A stretch of 64,000 nucleotides of DNA from JBAXPV01 sp037132075 (GTDB lineage Bacteria > Bacteroidota > Bacteroidia > Bacteroidales > CAIXZF01), in the NCBI GenBank assembly GCA_037132075.1, contig JBAXPV010000001.1, positions 186,001 to 250,000 on the forward strand. Direction: 5' to 3'. Below are positions 19,271-27,873 of this stretch, piece by piece (positions within the stretch are counted from its first letter, which is position 1; every line of letters starts with the position of its first letter). The position numbers and the translations under genes are program-made. The notes under the pieces are model-generated. The model was not told where the DNA came from, did no database searches, and saw nothing but the letters and a program-made list of their open reading frames with translations.

Positions 19271-20530
19271 ATGTTGTATTATCTGTTTGATTATCTGAAC
19301 CATACATTCGACATCCCCGGAGCTGGATTGTTTCATTACATTTCTTTCAGGGCGGCCATGGCTGTGTTCACGTCTTTGTTGATATCCTTGGTATTTGGGG
19401 GCAAGCTCATCAGGGTGCTTCAGCAGAGGCAGGTTGGAGAAACCATCCGTGACCTCGGTTTACAAGGACAGATGGAAAAACAAGGGACTCCAACGATGGG
19501 CGGACTGATAATCCTTGGCGCCATCCTTATACCAACTTTACTTTTTGCTAAACTTCACAACATTTATATTATCCTGATCCTTTTCACCACAGTTTGGTTA
19601 GGGATTTTTGGATTCGTTGATGACTATATCAAAGTCTTCAAGAAAGACAAAAGAGGATTGGCCGGCAAATTCAAAATATTAGGGCAGGTCATCCTTGGAC
19701 TGGTTATCGGATCAACATTATACTTCAGTAATGAAGTGGTAATTAAGGACAAACAGTTCGGAAAAAGTTTTATGTATTCGAATCCAGCTACCGCTTTTAA
19801 TATCGAAAATGAAAAAACAATACATAATATTTACCCTGGAAAAGAGATAAAATCTACCAAAACGACGATTCCATTTATCAAGAATCATGAATTCGATTAT
19901 GCAGCGCCACTCAGGCCGTTTGGAAAAGAGTACGAGAAATATGCCTGGCTGATCTTCATCCCAATGGTGATGTTGATCATCGCTGCAGTATCAAACGGCG
20001 CAAACCTCACAGACGGGATGGATGGACTAGCAACAGGTTCTTCCGCAATCATTGGGGTAACACTGGGAATCCTGGCTTACGTTTCCGGGAATACCATCTT
20101 CGCCAACTATCTGGATATTATGTACATACCCAATACAGGAGAGTTGGCCATTTTTATCAGCGCCTTTGTGGGCGCCTGTGTTGGTTTTCTATGGTATAAC
20201 ACCAACCCGGCCCAAGTATTCATGGGAGATACCGGGAGCTTATCCCTGGGAGGAATTATCGCAGTACTGGCTATTATGATCCGAAAAGAACTTCTCATTC
20301 CGATTTTTTGTGGGATTTTCCTGGCCGAAAGCCTGTCGGTAATTATACAGGTCAGCTGGTTTAAATATAGTAGAAGAAAATATGGCGAAGGCAGGAGGAT
20401 CTTCCTCATGTCACCACTTCATCATCATTTTCAAAAGAAAGGCTATGCAGAGCCAAAGATCGTAACACGATTCTTTATCATCGGGATCGCGCTGGCCTTG
20501 TTTAGCATTATTACTTTAAAACTAAGATAA
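19271..20530 (+). CDS. mraY: Phospho-MurNAc-pentapeptide transferase MraY
   Basis: This 419-residue multi-pass membrane enzyme makes lipid I from UDP-MurNAc-pentapeptide and undecaprenyl phosphate. Conserved segments are GTPTMGGLII, the Asp pair in FGFVDDYIKV, NLTDGMDGLA, VFMGDTGSLSLGG and the HHHFQKKG loop. It is about 60 residues longer than the E. coli enzyme because of an insertion between helices at about residues 155-218 (VVIKDKQFGKS to the PFGKEYEKY segment). Such an insert is common in Bacteroidota MraY. Confidence 0.97.
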   Translation: MLYYLFDYLNHTFDIPGAGLFHYISFRAAMAVFTSLLISLVFGGKLIRVLQQRQVGETIRDLGLQGQMEKQGTPTMGGLIILGAILIPTLLFAKLHNIYIILILFTTVWLGIFGFVDDYIKVFKKDKRGLAGKFKILGQVILGLVIGSTLYFSNEVVIKDKQFGKSFMYSNPATAFNIENEKTIHNIYPGKEIKSTKTTIPFIKNHEFDYAAPLRPFGKEYEKYAWLIFIPMVMLIIAAVSNGANLTDGMDGLATGSSAIIGVTLGILAYVSGNTIFANYLDIMYIPNTGELAIFISAFVGACVGFLWYNTNPAQVFMGDTGSLSLGGIIAVLAIMIRKELLIPIFCGIFLAESLSVIIQVSWFKYSRRKYGEGRRIFLMSPLHHHFQKKGYAEPKIVTRFFIIGIALALFSIITLKLR

Positions 20531-20560
20531 CACAATAATTATTAATGAAATAAACAAGAT

Positions 20561-21904
20561 ATGGGGATAAGTCGCATTGCAGTTTTGGGTGCAGGGGAAA
20601 GCGGGGCCGGAGCTGCCTTCCTTGCAAAACAAAAAGGCTATGAGGTTTTTGTCTCTGATAACAATAGAATAAACGAAAAATACAAGAACGTTCTTTTACA
20701 AGCTGAAATCGCTTTTGAAGAAGGCAGGCATACTGAGAAAAGGATACTGCAATCGGAAGAAGTCATAAAAAGTCCCGGGATACCGGAAAACCATCCCATG
20801 GTTTTAAAATTAAAAAAACAAGGGATCCCGGTAATTTCCGAAATAGAATTTGCAAGTCGCTATACAAAGGCACACAAGACCTGCATCACCGGGAGCAATG
20901 GCAAGACCACAACCACCTTGCTGACCTACCACATCCTGAAAAATGCAGGACTTAATGTAGGCTTGGCAGGAAATGTGGGAAAAAGCTTTGCCTGGCAGGT
21001 TGCCCATCATGATTTCGAATACTATGTATTAGAAATCAGCAGCTTCCAACTAGATGGGATGTATGACTTCCGCGCAGAAACGGCAGTGATTTTAAACATC
21101 ACGCCTGATCACCTCGACAGATATGCCTATAATTTTCAAAACTATGCGGATTCTAAATTCAGAATCTGTCAGAATCAAAGAAAGCGAGACAGTTTTATTT
21201 ATTGCATCGACGATGAGGTTATCATTCGGGGCATTAAGGACAGGCGGATTTTATCGAACCACTTCCCTTTCTCGATCCGGAAAACAATACTCGGCGAAGG
21301 TGCCTGGTTACAGGAAAATGAAATTATTATAAATATAGAATCAAACCCCATGCAAATGACCTTAGAGGCTTTGGCATTACAAGGCAAGCACAACATTTAC
21401 AATTCCATGGCTGCCGGAATTGCTGCAAGGACGCTGGAGATTAAAAAAGAAAGCATCAAAGACAGTCTTTCTGATTTCCAGAACATCGAACACAGGCTTG
21501 AATCGGCCGGAAATATTCATGGGATAGAGTTTATCAATGACTCTAAGGCGACTAACGTCAATTCAACATGGTATGCTCTGGAAAGCATGACAAAACCTGT
21601 GATTTGGATTGTTGGTGGCATCGATAAAGGCAACGAATATGCCATGCTGGAGGAGATGGTCAGGACTAAAGTGAAAGTCCTGATTTGCCTGGGCCTCGAC
21701 AACCACAAGATCATCGAAGCATTTTATGGAAAAGTTCCTAAACTGCTCGAGAGCACCACAATGGAAGAAGCGGTGGGGATGGCCTATGAGAATGGCAAAA
21801 CCGGAGATGTCGTTTTACTCTCACCAGCCTGTGCCAGTTTTGACCTTTTCAAAAACTACGAAGAGCGCGGTCAGCTTTTTAAAGAATCCGTCAGGAGACT
21901 CTAA
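20561..21904 (+). CDS. murD: UDP-MurNAc-L-Ala--D-Glu ligase MurD
   Basis: This 447-residue Mur ligase adds D-glutamate. The N-terminal UDP-binding domain starts IAVLGAGESGAG. The ATP loop is CITGSNGKTTTT (about 108-119), followed by EISSFQLDG and NITPDHLDRY. The C-terminal domain has INDSKATNV, WIVGGIDKG and the final LSPACASFDLFKNYEERG. All catalytic marks are present and length is normal. Confidence 0.97.
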   Translation: MGISRIAVLGAGESGAGAAFLAKQKGYEVFVSDNNRINEKYKNVLLQAEIAFEEGRHTEKRILQSEEVIKSPGIPENHPMVLKLKKQGIPVISEIEFASRYTKAHKTCITGSNGKTTTTLLTYHILKNAGLNVGLAGNVGKSFAWQVAHHDFEYYVLEISSFQLDGMYDFRAETAVILNITPDHLDRYAYNFQNYADSKFRICQNQRKRDSFIYCIDDEVIIRGIKDRRILSNHFPFSIRKTILGEGAWLQENEIIINIESNPMQMTLEALALQGKHNIYNSMAAGIAARTLEIKKESIKDSLSDFQNIEHRLESAGNIHGIEFINDSKATNVNSTWYALESMTKPVIWIVGGIDKGNEYAMLEEMVRTKVKVLICLGLDNHKIIEAFYGKVPKLLESTTMEEAVGMAYENGKTGDVVLLSPACASFDLFKNYEERGQLFKESVRRL

Positions 21905-21907
21905 TTA

Positions 21908-23119
21908 TTGATTTTCAAGAAAGAAAAAGTGTCAAACAACATACGAAATATTAAAGGAGACAGGGTCATCTGGGTGGTAGTGGTAATACTATCCGTATTG
22001 TCAATACTGGCAGTATATAGTTCCACCGGCACGCTTGCTTTCAAAAAACAAGGAGGCAACACCGAATACTATCTCCTGAAGCATTTTATCATCCTGATTT
22101 TCGGATTCGGGCTCATGTTCCTGGCATACCGCATCAAATACACCTATTATTCACGAATTTCACAAGGTGCTATTGTCGTAGCAGTGCTATTGCTCGTGGG
22201 TACTTTGTTTACTGGCACTCATCTCAATGAAGCTTCTCGCTGGCTGACACTCCCGATCATCAACGTGACTTTCCAAAGCTCCGACTTCGCCAAATTGGCC
22301 CTGATCATGTATCTCTCACGTATTCTGAGTAAAAAACAAGAGAATATCAAAGATTTCAAGACTGCCTTTCTGCCTCTGTTGTTGCCCATCATCGTAATCT
22401 GCGGACTGATCCTTCCGGAGAATTTCTCTACAGCAGCTTTGTTGTTTTCTACTTCATTTGTGATGTTGTTCATTGGTCGTGTCAATATCCGTTACCTCCT
22501 GTCGCTAGTCGGTGTTGGACTGGCATCTCTCGTTATTCTTTTACTCATCATTTACCAATCTCCTTCTAAAGGCCGCCTTGGAACCTGGAAACACCGGATC
22601 GAAAATTTCAGCAACGGGGAAGCAGATGACGAAGACTACCAGGTAGATCAGAGTAAAATCGCTATCGCCACCGGAGGAATCCTCGGGAAAAGCCCGGGAA
22701 AATCGACACAACGTAATTTCCTGCCTCACCCTTACTCCGACTTTATTTATGCCATTATCGTTGAAGAATACGGCTTTGCTTTCGGAGGCATCGGCGTAAT
22801 TCTCCTATACCTTATCCTATTACAAAGAGCCACCCGAATCTCCTCCAGAAGCCCGGGTACTTTTGCCGCGCTTCTTTCGATAGGCATTGGATTCAGCCTG
22901 GTATTCCAGGCGATGATTAATATGGCCGTTGCAGTGAATCTGCTTCCTGTCACCGGGCAACCCTTACCTATGGTCAGCATGGGAGGAACCTCTATCTGGT
23001 TCTCCTGCCTGGGTATAGGCATGATCCTGAGCGTAAGCAAAGAAATTGAAAGTAAAAAAGAATCAGCTGCTAAATCAGCAGTAGAAGAAACCCCAATCCC
23101 TGCACACGGTGAAAGCTAA
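21908..23119 (+). CDS. ftsW: Septal peptidoglycan glycosyltransferase FtsW
   Basis: This SEDS-family protein of 403 residues has about ten membrane helices and polymerises lipid II with FtsI. Family marks include the GDRVIW start of helix 1, ASRWLTLP in the first large loop, ATGGILGKSPGKS and LPHPYSDFIYAIIVEEYG in the large periplasmic loop, and TGQPLPMVSMGGTS near the end. No ATG lies near the N-terminus. TTG at 21908 is used, and GTG at 21929 (seven residues shorter) is equally possible. It overlaps murG by 11 bp. Confidence 0.94.
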   Translation: MIFKKEKVSNNIRNIKGDRVIWVVVVILSVLSILAVYSSTGTLAFKKQGGNTEYYLLKHFIILIFGFGLMFLAYRIKYTYYSRISQGAIVVAVLLLVGTLFTGTHLNEASRWLTLPIINVTFQSSDFAKLALIMYLSRILSKKQENIKDFKTAFLPLLLPIIVICGLILPENFSTAALLFSTSFVMLFIGRVNIRYLLSLVGVGLASLVILLLIIYQSPSKGRLGTWKHRIENFSNGEADDEDYQVDQSKIAIATGGILGKSPGKSTQRNFLPHPYSDFIYAIIVEEYGFAFGGIGVILLYLILLQRATRISSRSPGTFAALLSIGIGFSLVFQAMINMAVAVNLLPVTGQPLPMVSMGGTSIWFSCLGIGMILSVSKEIESKKESAAKSAVEETPIPAHGES

Positions 23120-24215
23120 TCCAAGATATATTCTCAGCGGTGGCGGAACGGGTGGACATATTTTCCCGGCAATTGCCATTGCTGACAAACTTCGGGCTCA
23201 GAATCCTGATGCAGCAATCCTGTTCGTTGGGGCGAAAGGACGGATGGAGATGGAAAAAGTACCCGCTGCCGGATATCCTATTGAGGGACTTTGGATCAGC
23301 GGATTGCAAAGGAGTCTGAGCCTGTCGAACTTGATGTTTCCTTTTAAAGTTGTCAACAGCCTTTATCAGTCTTCAAAAATAATCAATGCCTTTAAACCCG
23401 ATGTGGTGCTGGGCACAGGAGGCTATGCCTCCGGTCCCTTATTGCGTATGGCAGCCATGAAAGGTATCCCTACCCTGATTCACGAAGCCAACTCTTATCC
23501 TGGCATCACGAACCGCCTGCTGGGCAAAAAAGTGGATAAGATCCTGGTGGCTTTTGAAGGCATGCAGAAGTATTTCCCTGGCAAAGAGCTTATCATGACA
23601 GGCAACCCGGTTCGCAAAGACATCATGAATCTGGAAGGCAAGAAACAGGAAGCCGCTGATTTCTTCAAACTCAACACCAGAAACAAGACTTTATTTGTAG
23701 TAGGCGGTAGCCTTGGCGCCCGCACCCTGAATGAAAGCATCATGGGCGGCCTTGATACACTTGCAAAACAAAACATTCAACTGATCTGGCAAACAGGCAA
23801 ATCCTTTCATACAAATGCGGAAGAGGCTGTAATAAGCCAAGCATATAATTCCGCAAGGGTATTTCCATTTATCAGCAGGATGGACCTCGCATATTCGCTG
23901 ACTGATGTCGTAATCTCCAGGGCCGGGGCCATTTCAATCTCGGAACTCTGCCTATGCGGTAAAGCAGCGATTCTTGTGCCCTCACCCAATGTGACCGAAG
24001 ACCACCAAACGAAAAACGCCAGCGCTTTGGCAAGCCAACAAGCTGCAATTTTGATCCCAGATTCGAGTGCCCGTGAAATCCTGGTAGAAAAGGCCATCAC
24101 TTTGCTTGCAGACGAAACAATGAAAAACACGCTTTCGAAGAACATAAAAACGTTGGGAATCCCAGATTCCGTAGATAGAATCATTAAAGAAATTAACAGC
24201 CTGATCCAACCCTGA
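23109..24215 (+). CDS. murG: UDP-GlcNAc transferase MurG (lipid II synthase)
   Basis: This 368-residue GT28 glycosyltransferase adds GlcNAc to lipid I on the inner membrane. It shows the glycine-rich loop SGGGTGGHIFPA (about 10-21), GTGGYASGP (second G loop), IHEANSYPGITNR, and the C-terminal VVGGSLGARTLNE and ISRAGAISISELC segments that bind UDP-GlcNAc. The start is GTG at 23109, 11 bp inside ftsW. Confidence 0.97.
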   Translation: MKANPRYILSGGGTGGHIFPAIAIADKLRAQNPDAAILFVGAKGRMEMEKVPAAGYPIEGLWISGLQRSLSLSNLMFPFKVVNSLYQSSKIINAFKPDVVLGTGGYASGPLLRMAAMKGIPTLIHEANSYPGITNRLLGKKVDKILVAFEGMQKYFPGKELIMTGNPVRKDIMNLEGKKQEAADFFKLNTRNKTLFVVGGSLGARTLNESIMGGLDTLAKQNIQLIWQTGKSFHTNAEEAVISQAYNSARVFPFISRMDLAYSLTDVVISRAGAISISELCLCGKAAILVPSPNVTEDHQTKNASALASQQAAILIPDSSAREILVEKAITLLADETMKNTLSKNIKTLGIPDSVDRIIKEINSLIQP

Positions 24216-24217
24216 AC

Positions 24218-25609
24218 ATGAAACTGGCCGACCTGAAACATATCTATTTTATTGGCATCGGAGGAATCGGAATGAGTGCGCTTGCCCGTTACTTCCATTC
24301 TAAGGGAGTCTATGTTTCAGGCTATGACAAAACGGCAACGCCTTTGACGCAACAGCTGCAGTCAGAAGGGATTTGCGTTCATTTTGAAGAAAACATAGCT
24401 GCACTGCCAAAGGAAATAGACCTCGTAGTCTTCACACCTGCAGTTCCTGCCTCACATGCCGAACTTGTGTTCCTGAAAGAGAAAGGCTTTACTGTGGTAA
24501 AAAGAGCTGAACTTCTGGGCATGCTCACCCGCGAAACCATTTGCATCGCTGTTGGAGGAACACATGGAAAAACCACCACGTCGACCCTTATTGCCCATCT
24601 ATTTAACAATTCAAGCCTGGGCTGTAATGCGATTCTGGGGGGCATTTCCAAGAATTATGGGACTAACCTCATTTTGTCGGAAGAGAGTTTGTTTATGATT
24701 ACCGAAGCGGACGAGTTTGACCGCTCTTTCCTGAAACTTTTCCCTGAAATGGCTGTGATCACCTCTACAGATGCAGACCACCTTGATATATATGGTACTG
24801 ATAAAAAAATAAAAGAAGCCTACAGCGCTTTTGCCGGCCAGGTAAAAACGGGGGGTGCCGTAGTGCAACGTTTTGGTTTAGACCTTGATACAGCACACGA
24901 CAAAAAAGTGCGATTTTTCACTTACGGATTTGAAGAAGGCGCCGATTTCAGGGCTGTTAACCTCAGAATCCTCAATCATCGCCATCATTTCGACCTGAAC
25001 TCTCCATTTGGCACCATAGAAGATCTTGTTCCGGGAAATCCAGGTCTTATCAACGTTGAAAATGCAGTTGCGGCCTTGAGTATCGGCTTGCTGGCAGGCA
25101 TCCCTGCTGACAACATGAAAGAATCACTGGCTTCATACCAGGGCGTTGTCAGAAGGCTCGACATCCGGATTGAACGTGAAGATCTTGTCTATATTGACGA
25201 TTATGCGCATCACCCTGAAGAACTCAGGGCCAGCATCAGCTCTGTCAGGGAATTGTATCCCGACATCCCTATGTGCGGCGTTTTTCAACCACATTTATTT
25301 ACAAGAACCCGGGATTTTGCTGACGAATTCGCAAAAAGCCTCGATCTTCTGGACGACATAATACTACTGAACATATATCCTGCCCGGGAGCTTCAAATCC
25401 CGGGAATAAGCGCTCAGATGCTCTTAGAAAAGATTAAGAATCCCAACAAATGTATTGTCAATGATAACGAGCTCCTTCCACTGCTGGACCAGAAACGCCC
25501 TCGGCTTTTAATGACGCTTGGAGCCGGAGACATCGATCAGTTCGTGCCACAGATTACCCGGCAATTTACCACAAACCTAAATTCGAACGGAGGGACAGAT
25601 GTGGCGTAA
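24218..25609 (+). CDS. murC: UDP-N-acetylmuramate--L-alanine ligase MurC
   Basis: This 463-residue Mur ligase adds the first stem amino acid, L-Ala. It has FIGIGGIGMSALAR at the N-terminus, the ATP loop VGGTHGKTTTST (about 111-122), EADEFDRSFL, STDADHLDIYG and DDYAHHPEELRA. The gene starts 2 bp after murG and overlaps ftsQ by 11 bp, a typical place for it in this phylum. Confidence 0.97.
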   Translation: MKLADLKHIYFIGIGGIGMSALARYFHSKGVYVSGYDKTATPLTQQLQSEGICVHFEENIAALPKEIDLVVFTPAVPASHAELVFLKEKGFTVVKRAELLGMLTRETICIAVGGTHGKTTTSTLIAHLFNNSSLGCNAILGGISKNYGTNLILSEESLFMITEADEFDRSFLKLFPEMAVITSTDADHLDIYGTDKKIKEAYSAFAGQVKTGGAVVQRFGLDLDTAHDKKVRFFTYGFEEGADFRAVNLRILNHRHHFDLNSPFGTIEDLVPGNPGLINVENAVAALSIGLLAGIPADNMKESLASYQGVVRRLDIRIEREDLVYIDDYAHHPEELRASISSVRELYPDIPMCGVFQPHLFTRTRDFADEFAKSLDLLDDIILLNIYPARELQIPGISAQMLLEKIKNPNKCIVNDNELLPLLDQKRPRLLMTLGAGDIDQFVPQITRQFTTNLNSNGGTDVA

Positions 25610-26414
25610 AATACTAAGAATCTCACTGCTTGTCATCAGCGTTGCCGGGCTGCTCGGCTTGGTTGGCTTTGTTGAAAAAAATCAGCGCATGATCCGCTGT
25701 AAAGGAATCGACATCAGTATCGATTACCAGGGCAGCGAAGCATTTATTACAACAAAAGGACTGGCTGCCGCCATTAACAAACAACAGGGCGATTCACTTA
25801 TCGGGATGCCCATGACGTCAGTGAATGTAGAGCTGATCAGAGATTTTGTGCTAAAAAACGTATATGTTGAGAAAGGCTTGGTATATACCACTGTTGATGG
25901 GACTATCAAAATAATCCTGGTGCAAAGACGCCCGATCTTGCGGGTCATGAATACCTATGGGGAACATTTTTTTATCGCTTCCGATGGACATATGATCCCT
26001 ACAACAATAGAAAACTCAGCAAGGGTCCCGCTAGCACATGGCTTTATCAGCGAAAGGTTTGATCCTATTTATGACCTAAAACCTGCCCGGCCACTTGACG
26101 ATGAAATCGATGATTGTATCACGGTCATGCAGAAACTCTTTCTGCTTGGGCAATATCTCCAGGAAGATGAATTTTTCCAGGCACTGGCTGAGGAAATCTA
26201 TGTGAACCCATACGGCGAGTTCGAGATCCTCCCAAAAACAGGCGGTCATGTCATCGTGTTTGGCGGTGTTGAAGACATGGAAGCCAAATTTGACAAACTC
26301 CTGACCTTTTACAAAGAAGCACTAAATGAAAAAGGCTGGAAAAAATATAAAACCATCAACATAAAATATAAAAACCAGGTCGTCTGCACAAAAAATAATA
26401 TTAGTAACCCATAA
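25599..26414 (+). CDS. ftsQ: FtsQ-like division protein
   Basis: This 271-residue bitopic protein has one N-terminal membrane helix (about 5-24) and a periplasmic part. The POTRA-like region (about 30-110) includes the segment VYVEKGLVYTTVDGTIKIIL, followed by QRRPILRVMN and a beta-rich domain. Sequence is poorly conserved in this family; the call rests on topology, length and place between murC and ftsA. Its ATG lies within the last 11 bp of murC. Confidence 0.88.
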   Translation: MWRKILRISLLVISVAGLLGLVGFVEKNQRMIRCKGIDISIDYQGSEAFITTKGLAAAINKQQGDSLIGMPMTSVNVELIRDFVLKNVYVEKGLVYTTVDGTIKIILVQRRPILRVMNTYGEHFFIASDGHMIPTTIENSARVPLAHGFISERFDPIYDLKPARPLDDEIDDCITVMQKLFLLGQYLQEDEFFQALAEEIYVNPYGEFEILPKTGGHVIVFGGVEDMEAKFDKLLTFYKEALNEKGWKKYKTINIKYKNQVVCTKNNISNP

Positions 26415-26418
26415 TCTT

Positions 26419-27783
26419 ATGAAACCTTCAGAAATCATTGTAGGCCTAGACATAGGCACAACCAAGATCGCTGCCATTGTAGGCCGCAGGAACGCTAATG
26501 GCAAGATTGAAATCCTTGGTCATGGCAAAACTGAATCGATTGGCGTGAAACGCGGTGTCGTCAGCAACATCGAAGACACCATACAGTCAATCAAAAAAGC
26601 CATCGAACTGGCTGAGGAAAATTCGAAATACAAGATAAAAACTGTCTATGTTGGTATTGCCGGTCAACATATTAAAAGCTTACAAAACCGTGGAAGTCGA
26701 ATTCGTCAGAGCCTGGATGATGAGATTACACAAGCTGACATAGATATCCTGCAGGAAAATATGACCAAACTTGTCATGCCACCCGGAGAAGAGATTATCG
26801 ATGTCATTCCCCAGGAATATATCGTGGACGGGGAAACCGGTATTAAACAACCGATCGGCATGTCAGGGATATCCCTGGAAGCCAACTTCCACATAATCAC
26901 AGGTCAAACTGCAGCTGCACGTAACATTTACAAATGTGTGCAAAGAGCCGGCCTGCATATGGTTGATATGATTCTAGAGCCACTTGCCTCAGCTGAATCT
27001 GTTCTCAGCGAAGAAGAAAAAGAAGCAGGCGTGGTTTTGGTCGATATCGGTGGAGGAACAACCGACATTGCAATTTTCCAGGATGGCATCATTCGTCATA
27101 CTTCAGTAATACCCTTCGGTGGAGATGTGATCACAGAAGATGTCAGGGAAGGTTGTTCAATCATACGCCGCCAGGCTGAAGAGCTGAAAGTAAAGTTTGG
27201 CAGTGCGCTTGACAGTGAAAACAAAGAAACTGAGATTGTTGCGATCCCGGGACTCAGGGGTAGGACACCCAGGGAAATCACCTTGAAAAACCTCGCTGGT
27301 ATCATTCAAGCCCGGATGGAGGAAATTATCGAATATATCATCGCAGAGATAAAAAACTCAGGTTATGAGAAAAAACTCATTGCTGGAATCGTTATCACCG
27401 GTGGAGGCGCTTTACTCAAACACATAGCGCAACTTACAGAATATATGACCGGTATGGACACCAGGATCGGTTATCCCAATGAACATCTCGGAAAAGAAGT
27501 GTCAAAAGAAATCGCAAGCCCTATGTATGCCACCGGAATTGGCTTGGTGATGCTCGGACTAGATCGCTATGAAAAAGACAGAAGACGGAAAGGTTTGCCG
27601 GAATACGAAGAAGAAATCCTGACAGAATTGGCTGCTGAAATAGAAACTTCTGAAAAAATCATCGCTGAGAAACCTCAGAAAAAGAATTTTGGCTTCATTG
27701 AGAAGATCATTTCGTTCTTCGATGAAGAAGATAAATACGAGGAAGAAGCTGAAAAACAGCAGAAAGAGGACAACATCGCATAA
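26419..27783 (+). CDS. ftsA: Cell division ATPase FtsA
   Basis: This 454-residue actin-like protein tethers FtsZ to the membrane. It shows the phosphate-1 motif VGLDIGTTKIAAIVG (about 8-22), the SHS2/1C region, the phosphate-2 motif VLVDIGGGTTDIAIF and the adenosine motif GIVITGGGALLKH. The C-terminus has an added charged stretch after a short hydrophobic/basic helix (FGFIEKIISFFDEED), which probably includes the membrane-targeting helix. It is followed 90 bp later by ftsZ. Confidence 0.96.
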   Translation: MKPSEIIVGLDIGTTKIAAIVGRRNANGKIEILGHGKTESIGVKRGVVSNIEDTIQSIKKAIELAEENSKYKIKTVYVGIAGQHIKSLQNRGSRIRQSLDDEITQADIDILQENMTKLVMPPGEEIIDVIPQEYIVDGETGIKQPIGMSGISLEANFHIITGQTAAARNIYKCVQRAGLHMVDMILEPLASAESVLSEEEKEAGVVLVDIGGGTTDIAIFQDGIIRHTSVIPFGGDVITEDVREGCSIIRRQAEELKVKFGSALDSENKETEIVAIPGLRGRTPREITLKNLAGIIQARMEEIIEYIIAEIKNSGYEKKLIAGIVITGGGALLKHIAQLTEYMTGMDTRIGYPNEHLGKEVSKEIASPMYATGIGLVMLGLDRYEKDRRRKGLPEYEEEILTELAAEIETSEKIIAEKPQKKNFGFIEKIISFFDEEDKYEEEAEKQQKEDNIA

Positions 27784-27873
27784 TGTGCAATACTTAAGCC
27801 AAAGTGTTAACAAGTTTTGCGAAAAAACATTGTCAGAAAAAATAAAATAAACTTAATTTGAGGAGAATAAATC

